Positions 9,632 to 18,741 of a stretch of 64,000 bases of DNA are shown piece after piece (the stretch's first letter is position 1; the number at the start of each line of letters is the position of its first letter). Position numbers and translations under genes: made by a program. The stretch comes from Geodermatophilus normandii (GTDB lineage Bacteria; Actinomycetota; Actinomycetes; Mycobacteriales; Geodermatophilaceae), in contig NZ_QGTX01000001.1 in the NCBI RefSeq assembly GCF_003182485.1, positions 1,446,001 to 1,510,000 of the forward strand. Reading direction: 5' to 3'. The notes under the pieces were generated by a model, which searched no databases, was not told the origin of the DNA, and worked only from the letters and a program-made list of their open reading frames with translations.

Positions 9632-9715
9632 GGCGGCGGTGCCCGCGTTTGCGGGGTGCGGGTGACCGGCACCACACTCCGGGGGACCGAGCGGGCCCCA
9701 GGACGGAGGACGTGC

Positions 9716-9916
9716 GTGAAACTGGAGAAGCAGCGACTGCTCGAGATCCTGCGCACCGAGGGTGACAACGACACCGCCCAGGCGGTGGAGAGCCGGTTGC
9801 CCGACGACATCGACACCGACCGCGACGCCGACGCGCTGTCCGACGTCGGCCTGGACCGCACCCAGCTCATGGCCAAGCTGGCCGCGGCGGGTCTGGGGAC
9901 GACTCTGTCCCCGTGA
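9716..9916 (+). CDS. Small acidic hypothetical protein, paralogue of the protein at 48924-49151
   Basis: The 66-residue soluble protein starts VKLEKQRLLEILRTEGDND and contains LPDDIDTDRDADALSDVGLD. GGACGGAGGA lies 5 bases before GTG 9716. A gapless alignment with the protein encoded at 48924-49151 gives 18 identities in 54 positions, keeping K..LL..L...GD...A, LP..(I/V)DTD and GLD...L. I do not recognise a named domain. The pattern suggests two or three short helices; the function is unknown. Confidence 0.6.
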   Translation: MKLEKQRLLEILRTEGDNDTAQAVESRLPDDIDTDRDADALSDVGLDRTQLMAKLAAAGLGTTLSP

Positions 9917-9933
9917 CCGGCCCGGACGGGCGA

Positions 9934-9968
9934 ACGGGGCCGGCACCTCCCTGAGGTGCCGGCCCCGT
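9934..9968. terminator. Bidirectional hairpin terminator
   Basis: A perfect 16-bp stem (9934-9949 with 9953-9968) with a 3-nt loop lies between the small acidic protein gene and the convergent acyl-CoA dehydrogenase gene. Confidence 0.75.
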
Positions 9969-9988
9969 CGTCGTGCCGGGCTGGGTGC

Positions 9989-11200
9989 TCAGCCGACCCA
10001 GGGGCGCTCGCGGGCGAGCTCCTCCTTCGCGACACCGCGGATGTGCACGGCGTCGGGGCCGTCGACGATCCGCAGCGTCCGTGCGCTGGCGTAGAAGCGG
10101 GCCAGCACGGTGTCGTTGCTGACGCCGGCGCCGCCGTGCACCTGGATGGCGCGGTCGATGACGTCGAGGGCGACGCGGGGCGCGGCGACCTTGATCGCGG
10201 AGATCTCGGTGCGGGCGCCCTTGGCTCCGTACTTGTCGATCAGGTCCGCGGTCTTGAGCACGTAGAGACGGGCCTGGTCGATCTCGATCCGGGACAGGGC
10301 GATCGCCTCCCGCACGGTGCCCTGGTCGGCCAGTGGGCGGCCGAAGGCGACCCGCTTCTGGGTCCGGTCGACCATGAGCGCGAGGGCCCGCTCGGCCATG
10401 CCGATGGCGCGCATGCAGTGGTGGATGCGGCCGGGGCCGAGCCGGGCCTGGGCGATCATGAAGCCGTCACCCTCACCGGAGAGGATGTTGGACACCGGCA
10501 CCCGGACGTCGGTGAGACGCAGCTCCGAGTGGCCGTGCTGGTCCTGGTACCCGAACACCGGCAGGTGCCTGACGATCTCCAGGCCGGGGGTGTCCCGGGG
10601 CACGAGCACCATCGACTGCTGGCGGTGCGGAGCGCCCTCGGGGTCGGTCTTGCCCATGACGATGAAGATCTGGCAGCGCTCGTCGGCGGCACCGCTGGTC
10701 CACCACTTGCGGCCGTTGATCACGTACTCGTCGCCGTCGCGGACGATCGAGGTCTGGATGTTGCGCGCGTCGGAGGAGGCGACGTCGGGCTCGGTCATCG
10801 CGAAGCCCGAGCGGATCTCCCCCTCGAGCAGCGGGTCGAGCCACCGCTGCTTCTGCTCGGGTGTGCCGAACAGCATCAGCGTCTCCATGTTCCCCGTGTC
10901 GGGGGCGCCGCAGTTGGTGACCTCGGGGGCGATGGTGGGCGACCAGCCCATGATCTCGGCGACCGACGCGTACTCGAGGTTGGTCATGCCCCCGAGCTCG
11001 TGGTGGAAGAGGTTCCACAGCCCGCGGGCGCGGGCCTCCTTCTTGAGGTCCTCGAGCACCGGCGGGTGGCCGTGGTCGTCGTGGCCGCGGGCGGCCCGCC
11101 ACTCCTCGTAGACGGGCTCGGCGGGGAAGACCTGCTCACGCATGAAGTCCCACATCCGGCCGCAGACGTCCTCGGCTCGGGCGGAGAGGGCGAAGTCCAT
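9989..11200 (-). CDS. Acyl-CoA dehydrogenase family protein
   Basis: The 403-residue flavoprotein has the three ACAD parts: an N-terminal helical domain, a middle beta domain with [19 protein letters not shown], and a C-terminal helical domain with [16 protein letters not shown] and [34 protein letters not shown]. The sequence resembles the ACAD10/11-like group, which oxidises longer or hydroxylated acyl-CoAs. ATG 11200 begins [20 protein letters not shown]. It stands alone between two terminator hairpins, so it is probably monocistronic. Confidence 0.88.
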   Translation of the reverse strand: MDFALSARAEDVCGRMWDFMREQVFPAEPVYEEWRAARGHDDHGHPPVLEDLKKEARARGLWNLFHHELGGMTNLEYASVAEIMGWSPTIAPEVTNCGAPDTGNMETLMLFGTPEQKQRWLDPLLEGEIRSGFAMTEPDVASSDARNIQTSIVRDGDEYVINGRKWWTSGAADERCQIFIVMGKTDPEGAPHRQQSMVLVPRDTPGLEIVRHLPVFGYQDQHGHSELRLTDVRVPVSNILSGEGDGFMIAQARLGPGRIHHCMRAIGMAERALALMVDRTQKRVAFGRPLADQGTVREAIALSRIEIDQARLYVLKTADLIDKYGAKGARTEISAIKVAAPRVALDVIDRAIQVHGGAGVSNDTVLARFYASARTLRIVDGPDAVHIRGVAKEELARERPWVG

Positions 11201-11268
11201 GCGTCGGAAGGTAGACCGCCGAGTGACCGCCGTCGCACCGGGGTCACCTCGCGCCGGGGCGGGAACGG

Positions 11269-11311
11269 CAGGAGCCGGGCACCCGCCCTGCTGGCGGGTG
11301 CCCGGCTCCTG
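11269..11311 (-). terminator. Strong hairpin terminator
   Basis: A perfect 19-bp stem (11269-11287 with 11293-11311) with a 5-nt loop lies downstream of the DUF4383 gene and just before the acyl-CoA dehydrogenase start. Confidence 0.75.
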
Positions 11312-11317
11312 TCGGGT

Positions 11318-11372
11318 GGCCCTCCTGCAGGGGCCCGCCGCGAGCGTGCGGGGGTGGGGCAGGAGGGTCCTC
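11318..11372 (-). repeat. Dispersed palindromic element, copy A
   Basis: Outer arms CCCTCCTGC (11320-11328) and GCAGGAGGG (11359-11367) enclose a GC-rich core. The element begins 2 bases after the DUF4383 stop. Read in that gene's direction it starts GAGGACC, as copies B and D do for their upstream genes. Related copies are at 33953-34043, 37306-37361 and 39607-39665. Confidence 0.7.
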
Positions 11373-11374
11373 GG

Positions 11375-11824
11375 TCACGCGCGCGAGGGGCGGGCGATCC
11401 TGTCGTTGACCGGGCCGAGCGCGATCACCAGGCCGACCACGGCGGTGGCGATGTGCAGGACGTTGTCCGCGGCGTTGATGTTGAGGAAGTCCCAGTCCTT
11501 GCCCGCGGCGATGAGGCCGTAGACGAAGGCCGCGCCGTAGCCGACGGCGAGCAACCAGCCGTAGGTGCGGGCGCCGGCCAGCGTGCGGGACAGCGCGATG
11601 CCGGCCAGGCCGATGAGGATGTGCACGATGTTGTGCAGCGGGTTGATCATGAAGATCAGCAGCTTGTCCATGTTGCCGTCGGTCTGGTTGGCGGCGAACC
11701 CGTCGAAGCCGGTGATGAAGAAGCCGACGATGCCGACCAGCAGGTAGACGACCCCGAACGCGAGGGCGAGCGTCTGGGGCCAGGCCATCCCCGGGCGGGC
11801 GCCGGTGTTGCCTGCACTGGACAT
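11375..11824 (-). CDS. DUF4383 membrane protein
   Basis: The 149-residue protein has four hydrophobic spans, starting TLALAFGVVYLLVGIVGFFITGF, with INPLHNIVHILIGLAGI and the matching second pair ending in NAADNVLHIATAVVGLVIALG. The repeated N-x-x-H-(I/L) histidine motifs on two helices are typical of DUF4383. The role is unknown. ATG 11824 has CGGAGGAA 4-5 bases upstream. A palindromic element and a strong terminator follow the stop. Confidence 0.82.
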   Translation of the reverse strand: MSSAGNTGARPGMAWPQTLALAFGVVYLLVGIVGFFITGFDGFAANQTDGNMDKLLIFMINPLHNIVHILIGLAGIALSRTLAGARTYGWLLAVGYGAAFVYGLIAAGKDWDFLNINAADNVLHIATAVVGLVIALGPVNDRIARPSRA

Positions 11825-12106
11825 GGGGGTTCCTCCGTGGGGTGGGGCGCCGCCGACGTGGCGGCACGCGGTGTCACCTACCCCTGGGCGACGACCGGTA
11901 ACGGCTCTCCCCCTTCCGGGGGACCGTCGTTGCCGGATCGTCACCACCGGGGCGGGCGGGTGCACGGGTTCTTCGGACGCAGGCCCGGTTCCGGTTCGCC
12001 GGTCACCCGGAGGAGGGGCACGGCACGCCGACGGCACGCCGACGGCACGGCGCGGACCGGACGGTGCCGGTCGCGCCGCGCCGTGGGACGCGGGATGCGG
12101 ACCAGG
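11825..12106. other. Intergenic region before DUF4383 with carbamoyltransferase terminator
   Basis: These 282 bases lie between two minus-strand genes. They contain tandem 11-bp repeats of CGGCACGCCGA (about 12021-12046) and, at 12049-12077, a stem GGCGC-GACCGG / CCGGTC-GCGCC with a 1-base bulge that may end the carbamoyltransferase transcript. The DUF4383 promoter must lie in the rest, but no clear -35/-10 pair was seen. Confidence 0.4.
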
Positions 12107-13753
12107 TCAGGGGCGCGGTGTCCGGACGGGCCGGCGGACGACGAACGGGCCGATGGCCAGCAGGTCGACCGGAGCGGAGCCGAAGCACTCCAGGGCGTCG
12201 CGCGGGTCGTCGACCATCGGCCGGCCGGCGGTGTTGAGGCTGGTGTTGACCACCACCGGGATCCCGGTGCGCCGCTCGAACGCCGCGATCATCCGGTGCA
12301 CCAGCGGCTCGGTCCCCGGGTCGATGGTCTGGATGCGGGCGGTCCCGTCGACGTGGGTGACCGTGGGGATGCGGTCCCTCCACTCCGGGGCGACGTCGTG
12401 CACGAAGAGCATGTAGGGCGAGGGGATGGGCCCGCGGCTGAAGATCTCGGGCGCCTTCTCCAGCAGCACCATCGGTGCGACCGGGCGGAACTGCTCGCGG
12501 CCCTTGACGTCGTTCATCCGCTCGAGGTTGGTCTCGAAGCCGGGGTGGGCCAGCAGCGAGCGGTGGCCCAGCGCGCGCGGGCCGTACTCGCTGCGGCCCT
12601 GGAACCAGGCGACGATGCCGTTGTCGGCGAGCACCTCGGCGACGGCCTCGGCGACGTCGTCGGGGCGCTCGTAGTCGACGGCCGCGGTCTGCAGCCAGCG
12701 CTCGATCTCGTCGTCGCTCCAGCCGCGGCCCAGGGCCGCGCCGGGCATCGGCTCGGTGCGCTCGCCGAGCTCGGCGGCCACGTGCAGGGCCGCGCCGAGC
12801 GCCGTGCCGGCGTCGCCGGCGGCCGGCTGCACCCAGACCTGCTCGAAGGGGCTCTCGGCGAGGATGCGGGTGTTGGCCACGCAGTTGAGCGCGGTGCCGC
12901 CGGCCATGGTGAGGGTCTTCTCGCCGGTCTGCTCGTGCACCCAGCGGGCGAGGTCGACCAGCACCTCCTCCAGCCGCGTCTGGACGCTGGCGGCGAGGTC
13001 GGCGTGGTCCTCGGTCCACCGGTCGCCCGTGCCGAGACGCGGTGCGAACTCGGCGAAGTCGATCTTCTCGGTGACGAAGCCGCCGTCGCCGGTGGCCCGG
13101 ACGAGCTCCGACAGCTCGCCGAGGAAGCGCGGCTTGCCGTAGGAGGCCATCGCCATGACCTTGAACTCGTCGGAGCTGCGCAGGAAGCCCAGGTGGTCGG
13201 TGAGGTCCTCGTACATGAGGCCGAGGGAGTGGGGGAGCGCCTGCCCGGCGAGGATCTCCAGCTGCCCGTCGACGTAGCGGCCGGCGAGGTGGCTGTGCGC
13301 CTCGCCGCGACCGTCGAGGACGAGCACCGCGTTGTCCCGCTGCGGAGCCGCCTTGCCGGCGGAGGCGGCGTGCGCGACGTGGTGCTTGACGAAGCGGACC
13401 TTCGCCGGGTCGAGGCCGGGCAGGGCGTGGGCCAGGAAGTCCGGGGCCATCTCGGCGTACTTCCGGCGCATCGTGTCGCCGTCGTCGAACAGGCCCGACT
13501 CCTCCGGCGTGCCCATGAGCGCCGGGTCGAAGGAGTAGGCGACGGCGTCGAGCTCCTCGGGGCGGATGCCGGCCTCGGCCAGGCACCAGGCCGCCGACAG
13601 CTCGGGCAGCTCCCAGGCGCTCCAGGGCAGCGGGCGTTTGCCGTGCTTGCGCCGGCTGAAGCGCTCCTCCTCGGCCGCGGCCACGACCTGCCCGTCGACG
13701 ACGAGCGCCGCCGCGGGGTCGTGGTAGATGGCGTTGATGCCGAGGACCTTCAC
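12107..13753 (-). CDS. NodU/CmcH-family carbamoyltransferase
   Basis: The 548-residue protein begins VLGINAIYHDPAAALVVDG, the nucleotide-binding start of the ASKHA-like N-terminal domain, includes VKHHVAHAASA with the conserved metal-binding histidines, and ends with the C-terminal domain (GRSEYGPRALGHRSLLAHP, VNTSLNTAGRPMV). These enzymes transfer a carbamoyl group from carbamoyl phosphate to a hydroxyl of a metabolite or sugar. No sugar or antibiotic cluster is adjacent, so the acceptor is unknown. GTG 13753 has GGAGGAGAG about 4 bases upstream. Confidence 0.88.
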   Translation of the reverse strand: MKVLGINAIYHDPAAALVVDGQVVAAAEEERFSRRKHGKRPLPWSAWELPELSAAWCLAEAGIRPEELDAVAYSFDPALMGTPEESGLFDDGDTMRRKYAEMAPDFLAHALPGLDPAKVRFVKHHVAHAASAGKAAPQRDNAVLVLDGRGEAHSHLAGRYVDGQLEILAGQALPHSLGLMYEDLTDHLGFLRSSDEFKVMAMASYGKPRFLGELSELVRATGDGGFVTEKIDFAEFAPRLGTGDRWTEDHADLAASVQTRLEEVLVDLARWVHEQTGEKTLTMAGGTALNCVANTRILAESPFEQVWVQPAAGDAGTALGAALHVAAELGERTEPMPGAALGRGWSDDEIERWLQTAAVDYERPDDVAEAVAEVLADNGIVAWFQGRSEYGPRALGHRSLLAHPGFETNLERMNDVKGREQFRPVAPMVLLEKAPEIFSRGPIPSPYMLFVHDVAPEWRDRIPTVTHVDGTARIQTIDPGTEPLVHRMIAAFERRTGIPVVVNTSLNTAGRPMVDDPRDALECFGSAPVDLLAIGPFVVRRPVRTPRP

Positions 13754-13874
13754 GTGCGCTCTCCTCCCGCACCGGGCGACGTGCCCGGCTCTCCGGCCTT
13801 GATCATCGACTCGTCCCCGCGGTCCCGCAGGGCGAGCACCCGATGCGGTGGTGCGCCCCGGCCGACGGCGCCGC

Positions 13875-15266
13875 CTACAGCGGGGGCCGTCGGGACACCC
13901 AGTCGGTCGCCGACTCGTGTGCCTGCCCCACGCGGAGCACGCCCGCCTCGTCGAACGGCCGGCCGATGACCTGCAGCCCGATCGGGAGCCCGGCGGAGGT
14001 GGAGCCGCACGGCACGGACAGCGCCGGCAGGCCGGTGACGTTGCCGGGGGCCGAGTGCCCGATCCAGGCGTCGACCACCGCCTTCTCCCTCCCGCCGGGG
14101 AAGGTGAACGTCCGCTGCCCCACCTCGGCCGCGGCGGCGGGCACGGTCGGGCACACCAAGGCGTCGAGGCCCTCGAAGGTGCGGCGGAACGCCTGCTGCA
14201 CCAGCGTGCGGACGCGCAGCGCCTTGATGTACTGCGTGGCGAGCACCGTCTCGCCGGCCTCGAGGAGGACCCGGACGTCGCCGGTGTACTCCTCCCCCGA
14301 CTCCCGCAGCATCTCCTGGTGGTAGGCGCTGGCCTCGGGCACGAGCACCCCGAACTCGACGGCCATCATCTGGTCGGCGTAGGGGATCTCCACCTCCCGG
14401 AGCGTCGCTCCCTGGGCCTCGAGGACGCCGATGGCCTCCCGGACGGCCGACTCCACCTCGGGGTCGACGTCGTCGAAGAAGTAGTTGGCCGGGACGCCGA
14501 GCGTCAGGCCGCGGACCCCGGCGTCGAGGTCGGCGGTGAAGTCGGGGACCGGTTCCCGGGCCGAGCCCGGGTCGCGGGCGTCGAAGCCGGCGAGGGCCTG
14601 GAGGGTCAGCGCCGCGTCGCGCACGGTGCGGGTGAGCGGCCCGGCGTGGTCGAGCGACCAGCACAGGGACGTGATCCCGGCTCGGGAGACCCGGCCGAAG
14701 GTCGGTTTGAGCCCGACGGTGCCGCAGACGGCGGCCGGGATGCGGATCGAGCCGCCGGTGTCGGTGCCCATCCCCACCAGGCACTCCCCGGCGGCCACCG
14801 CGGCGCCGGACCCGCCGCTCGAGCCGCCGGGCACGCGGCCGGTGTCCCAGGGGTTGCGGGTCGTCGGCGTCAGGACGCCGTAGGCGAACTCGTGGGTGTG
14901 CGTCTTCCCCACCACGACGGCACCGGCCTCGCGGAGCCGGGCGACGCAGGCGGCGTCCTCCGTCGGGAGGTACCCGGAGCGGACCGCCGAGCTCGACGTC
15001 GTCGGGAGGCCCGCGACGTCGTAGAGGTCCTTGATGCCCACCGGGATGCCGTGCAGCGGGCCGCGGTACCCGCCGTCGGCGATCTCCCGCTCCGCCTGCC
15101 GGGCGGCCTCCAGCGCCTCGTCGGCGGTGACGACGACGAAGGCGTTCAGCCGGTCCTCGACCTCGTCGATGCGGTCGAGCGCGGACTGCACGAGCTCGAC
15201 CGGGGACAGCGTGCGCTGCTCGATCTGCCGGGCGGCCTCGGCGACGCCGAGCTCGGAGGGGCGCAC
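13875..15266 (-). CDS. Amidase signature enzyme
   Basis: The 463-residue protein carries the amidase catalytic triad: Lys in GIPVGIKDLYDVAGL, cis-Ser in VPGGSSGGSGAAVAAG and the nucleophile Ser in GTDTGGSIRIPAAVCG. It hydrolyses an amide to an acid and ammonia; the AS family also includes GatA, but no gatB or gatC is present, so a free amidase is more likely. GTG 15266 starts 4 bases after the stop of the small protein upstream, so the two are co-translated. Confidence 0.88.
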   Translation of the reverse strand: MRPSELGVAEAARQIEQRTLSPVELVQSALDRIDEVEDRLNAFVVVTADEALEAARQAEREIADGGYRGPLHGIPVGIKDLYDVAGLPTTSSSAVRSGYLPTEDAACVARLREAGAVVVGKTHTHEFAYGVLTPTTRNPWDTGRVPGGSSGGSGAAVAAGECLVGMGTDTGGSIRIPAAVCGTVGLKPTFGRVSRAGITSLCWSLDHAGPLTRTVRDAALTLQALAGFDARDPGSAREPVPDFTADLDAGVRGLTLGVPANYFFDDVDPEVESAVREAIGVLEAQGATLREVEIPYADQMMAVEFGVLVPEASAYHQEMLRESGEEYTGDVRVLLEAGETVLATQYIKALRVRTLVQQAFRRTFEGLDALVCPTVPAAAAEVGQRTFTFPGGREKAVVDAWIGHSAPGNVTGLPALSVPCGSTSAGLPIGLQVIGRPFDEAGVLRVGQAHESATDWVSRRPPL

Positions 15267-15270
15267 GTCC

Positions 15271-15471
15271 TCACTCCCACCGCGCGTCGAAGGCGGCGGC
15301 CGGCGGCGTCTCGCCCACCGCGATCCCGTCGAGGCTGTCGTACAGCCCCAGGACCATCGTCACGACGGGGCCTGCCGCCGTCCGCCGCTCGGGGCCGAGG
15401 TCCAGGCGGGCGTGGGCGAGCAGCTGGTCGAGGGCCTCGTCGCCGAGCGGCGACCGCGGGGTCGTTGCCAT
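15271..15471 (-). CDS. Small AtzG/DUF4089-like protein upstream of amidase
   Basis: The 66-residue protein ends VLGLYDSLDGIAVGETPPAAAFDARWE, which resembles the C-terminus of AtzG/DUF4089 proteins (a helix, then a short P-x-x-x-F tail). AtzG partners bind amidases and stabilise them, much as GatC does for GatA. The position directly before the amidase, with 4 bases between stop and start, supports this. ATG 15471 was chosen. The assignment is by length, pattern and context, not by a strong motif. Confidence 0.6.
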   Translation of the reverse strand: MATTPRSPLGDEALDQLLAHARLDLGPERRTAAGPVVTMVLGLYDSLDGIAVGETPPAAAFDARWE

Positions 15472-15529
15472 GTGCCACCTCTTCGGGGTCGGGACCGGGA
15501 CGTGCGGCACAGCATGCCCGGGTCCCGGG

Positions 15530-17242
15530 TCAGGCGCCGCGGACCTGCAGGAGGTCGTTGGCCTCCACGGCCTTGAGCGCGAGCGTCTTGTAGCCGACCT
15601 CCTCGAACAGCACGACGACGCGGTCGTCCTCCACCCGCATGACCACGCCGGGGCCCCACTCGCTGTGCACGACCGCCGTCTCGGGCGGGAACGGGGTGTC
15701 GGCCCGGTCCCCGACCACCTGCTCGTGGGAGGTGCCGGCCGAGCAGTTGTCGCAGTTGCCGCAGGGCTCCTCGAGCTGCTCGCCGAAGTACCCGAGCAGG
15801 TACTGGCGGCGGCACCCGGTGGTCTCGGCGTAGCCGCGCATCATCTCGACGCGGCTCTGGTCGACCCGCTCGTGGTGCTGGGCGAGCTCGCGGGCCGCGG
15901 CGGCCGCCTCTCCGGGGGCGGGGGCGCCCTCGGCAGGGTGCGCGGCGCCCTCCTCGTCGAGGACGACGGCCGACACCTGCTCCAGCAGGTTGAGGTCGCG
16001 GGCCAGCGGGGTGGCGCCGCGGCCGGTCTCCTCGCGCAGCTGCCGGACGTCGACGCCGTCCTCCACGCCGGCCGCGGGCGCGGCCGCGACCAGCCCGGCG
16101 ACCTGCTGCAGCTCCTCCTCGGCCGGGGCGCCGGCGGCGAAGAAGCGGCGCAGGCCCAGGTCCTCCTGCCGGTAAACCAGCACCGCCAGGGCCGCCTCGC
16201 CGTCGCGGCCGGCCCGGCCGATCTCCTGGTAGTAGCTGTCGACGGAGTCGGCGGGCTCGGCGTGCACGACGAAGCGGGTGCCGGGCTTGTCGATGCCCAT
16301 CCCGAAGGCCGTCGTCGCCACGACGACGTCGAGCTCGTCGTCCATCCAGGCGCGCTGGGCGTCCTCGCGCTCGCTCTTCCTCAGGCCCGCGTGGTACGGC
16401 CGCGCCCGCAGGCCGCGCTCGGTGAGTGCCTCGGCGAGGTCGAGGGTGCCCTTGCGGGTGGCGCTGTAGACGATGCCCGGGCCGCGGCCGGCCTCGACCT
16501 CGGCCACCGTGCGGTCGACCACCGCGTTCCGCTTCGCGGAGGCGTCGGCGTGGTGGTCGACCTCGAGCCGGATCTCGGGGCGGTCGAAGCCGGCGACGAC
16601 GACCTCGGGGTCGCGCATCGACAGCCGCTCGACGATCTCGGCGCGCACCGGCGGGGCGGCGGTGGCGGTGAGGGCCAGCACCGTCGGGTGGCCCAGCTGC
16701 TCGACGACCTGCCCGAGCCGCAGGTAGTCGGGCCGGAAGTCGTGCCCCCACGCCGACACGCAGTGCGCCTCGTCGACGACGAACAGCGCGATGCCGGCGT
16801 CGCGGACGGCGTCGACCACCTCGGGCTTGGTCAGCTGCTCGGGCGCGAGGAAGAGGAAGCGGACCGTTCCGTCCGCGATGCCCTCGAGGGCGGCGCGCTG
16901 GTCGCCGGCGGAGAGGCTGGAGTTGAGCTGCGCGGCCCGGCCGGCCTCGTCGCCGAGCTCGGCGAGCCGCTCGACCTGGTCGCGCTGCAGGGCGATGAGC
17001 GGCGAGACGACCACGACCGGCCCGTCGAGCAACTGCCCGGCGACCTGGTAGACCGCGCTCTTGCCGGCGCCGGAGGGGAGCACCGCCAGCGTGTCCCGGC
17101 CCGACAGGACGGTCTGCATCGCCCGCTCCTGACCGGGGCGGAAGCCGTCGAAGCCGAGGACGTCGTGCGCCGTCTCGCGCAGCCGGCGGGTGCGGACCGA
17201 GGCCGAGCCGCCGGCGGGGTCGGTGCTGGGGGTGCGTGACAC
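15530..17242 (-). CDS. RecQ-family ATP-dependent DNA helicase
   Basis: The protein (570 residues from GTG 17242) has helicase motifs in order: [30 protein letters not shown] (Q motif and Walker A), [33 protein letters not shown] (DEAH box), [24 protein letters not shown] and [10 protein letters not shown]. The zinc-binding C-terminal region [12 protein letters not shown]...CGNCDNC is present. It lacks an obvious HRDC domain and ends in an SH3-like segment ([25 protein letters not shown]). A TTG in the same frame at 17275 is possible, but GTG 17242 has GGGGAG upstream. It unwinds DNA during recombination and repair. Confidence 0.88.
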   Translation of the reverse strand: MSRTPSTDPAGGSASVRTRRLRETAHDVLGFDGFRPGQERAMQTVLSGRDTLAVLPSGAGKSAVYQVAGQLLDGPVVVVSPLIALQRDQVERLAELGDEAGRAAQLNSSLSAGDQRAALEGIADGTVRFLFLAPEQLTKPEVVDAVRDAGIALFVVDEAHCVSAWGHDFRPDYLRLGQVVEQLGHPTVLALTATAAPPVRAEIVERLSMRDPEVVVAGFDRPEIRLEVDHHADASAKRNAVVDRTVAEVEAGRGPGIVYSATRKGTLDLAEALTERGLRARPYHAGLRKSEREDAQRAWMDDELDVVVATTAFGMGIDKPGTRFVVHAEPADSVDSYYQEIGRAGRDGEAALAVLVYRQEDLGLRRFFAAGAPAEEELQQVAGLVAAAPAAGVEDGVDVRQLREETGRGATPLARDLNLLEQVSAVVLDEEGAAHPAEGAPAPGEAAAAARELAQHHERVDQSRVEMMRGYAETTGCRRQYLLGYFGEQLEEPCGNCDNCSAGTSHEQVVGDRADTPFPPETAVVHSEWGPGVVMRVEDDRVVVLFEEVGYKTLALKAVEANDLLQVRGA

Positions 17243-17337
17243 CGGGCCCCACTCCCCGCGGGCTGCCTCCCGCAAACGGGCCGCAGGTGGCCGCGGACGT
17301 CAGGCGCGCCCGCGGGCCGCTCCGGGCGCGTCGCCCC

Positions 17338-18741
17338 TCACTGCCGCACCGGCTCGTACCGGAGCGGGAGCCACACCCGGAGCACGGTCTCCCCGGGACG
17401 CAGGTCGATCGCGATGTCGCCGCCGTGCCGGCCCACGACGATGCGCCGGGAGATGTCCAGGCCCAGTCCGGTGCCCTGGCCGACACCCTTCGTCGTGAAG
17501 AACGGCTCGAACGCCCTGTCCCTGGCGGCGGGGTCCGACCACGTCCCCGTGTCGCCGACCTCCACCACGACCCCGTCCCGCTCCGGCCGGGTCGACAGCC
17601 GCAGCGTGCCGCTGCCGTCCATGGCGTCGAGGGCGTTGCCGATGAGGTTGGTCCACACCTGGTTGAGCTCACCCGGGATCCCCTCGACCTCCGGGGTGTC
17701 GGGTGAGTAGTCGCGGACCACGGTGATCCCGGCCGGGATCTGGTGCCCCAGGATGACCAGGGTGCTCTCGAGGCCCTCGGCCAGGACGGTCCGCTGGACG
17801 GCGGCACGGTCGAGCTGCGAGTAGGACCGCACCGCCCCGACGAGGTCGGAGATGCGGCGGGTCGCCTCCTTCACCTCCGAGAGCAGGCTGTTGAGGGCCA
17901 GGGTGCTGACGACCCAGGCCAGCCCCGGCCCGAGTGACGGGCCGAGCACGTCGGCAGCCCGTTCGCACCAGTCGCCGTCGGCACCGGCCGTCGCCAGCGG
18001 GCCGGCGAGCGTCCAGGCCTCCTCGACGTGGTGGTCGTCGAGCCAGTCCGACAGCGCGTCCTCCTGGTCGGCCAGCGCCATCGGGTCCCTCTGCGCCTCC
18101 GCCGCGCTCCGGCGCAGTTCCCGCCGCAGGCCGTCGAGGGCCGCCAGCTGCCCGGCCGACACCCCGCCGTCCGCGAAGCCGGCCAGCGTCCGCAGCAGCT
18201 GATCGGAGGCGATGCCGAGTGCGTCCACCGCCCGGGTGGCCGCCGCGGCGGGGTTGTTCAGCTCGTGCGCCAGCCCGGCCGCCAGGGTCCCGAGGGCCAC
18301 GAGGGCGTCGCGCTGCCGAGCGGCGGACTCGACGGTGCGCTGGGTGCGGAAGACGCCCTCGATGAGGTGGGCGCCGAAGGGGTCGCGCGTCCGCGTCCAG
18401 TCCTTCAGTGCCTCCGACCCGACGCGCAGCGCCCGCCCGTCCGCCGACGCCCGGCCCGTGGCGAGGTACACCGCGTGCTCGTCCCAGGCCTGGAAGCCAC
18501 CGGCCCAGCGGCCGGGGGCGTCCATCGCGCCCAGCAGGGTCTCCTCGTCCCCGACGGTGCGGACGAGGTCGATGCGCCCGTCGAGGAGGACCCACCAGCA
18601 GGAGGCGGGTCCACCCTGCGTCCAGAGCTCGTCCCCGGCCTCGAAGGCGGTCTCCTCGCCCAACGCGATGAGGTCGCGCAACTCGTCCTCGCCCACCTTC
18701 CCGAACAACGGCAGGGAGCGGAGGTCGGCGGCGGTGATCAC
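17338..18741 (-). CDS. Sensor histidine kinase with N-terminal cyclic-nucleotide-binding-like domain
   Basis: The 467-residue soluble protein has a cNMP-binding-type beta barrel (residues about 1-120, beginning LRSLPLFGKVGEDELRDLI and containing WTQGGPASCWWVLLDG), then a kinase core: H-box AGLAHELNNPAAA near 157, N-box NQVWTNLIGNALDAM, and G boxes VEVGDTGTW and GVGQGTGLGLDIS. The barrel lacks the Arg of the phosphate-binding cassette that I would expect for real cAMP binding. GTG 18741 overlaps the stop of the response regulator-flavoprotein gene by 4 bases, so the two form a coupled signalling pair. Confidence 0.87.
   Translation of the reverse strand: MITAADLRSLPLFGKVGEDELRDLIALGEETAFEAGDELWTQGGPASCWWVLLDGRIDLVRTVGDEETLLGAMDAPGRWAGGFQAWDEHAVYLATGRASADGRALRVGSEALKDWTRTRDPFGAHLIEGVFRTQRTVESAARQRDALVALGTLAAGLAHELNNPAAAATRAVDALGIASDQLLRTLAGFADGGVSAGQLAALDGLRRELRRSAAEAQRDPMALADQEDALSDWLDDHHVEEAWTLAGPLATAGADGDWCERAADVLGPSLGPGLAWVVSTLALNSLLSEVKEATRRISDLVGAVRSYSQLDRAAVQRTVLAEGLESTLVILGHQIPAGITVVRDYSPDTPEVEGIPGELNQVWTNLIGNALDAMDGSGTLRLSTRPERDGVVVEVGDTGTWSDPAARDRAFEPFFTTKGVGQGTGLGLDISRRIVVGRHGGDIAIDLRPGETVLRVWLPLRYEPVRQ

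Noticed and set aside
9956..13969. Very long plus-strand open frame (over 1,300 codons) across the acyl-CoA dehydrogenase, DUF4383 and carbamoyltransferase region
   Set aside because: It is antisense to three well-recognised genes, is made of Gly/Arg/Val/Asp/His-rich low-complexity sequence and shows no domain; typical of high-GC shadow frames.
17243..17275. Upstream TTG start for the RecQ-family helicase
   Set aside because: GTG 17242 has a better ribosome-binding site and gives a normal N-terminus; the extra 11 residues show no conservation signal.
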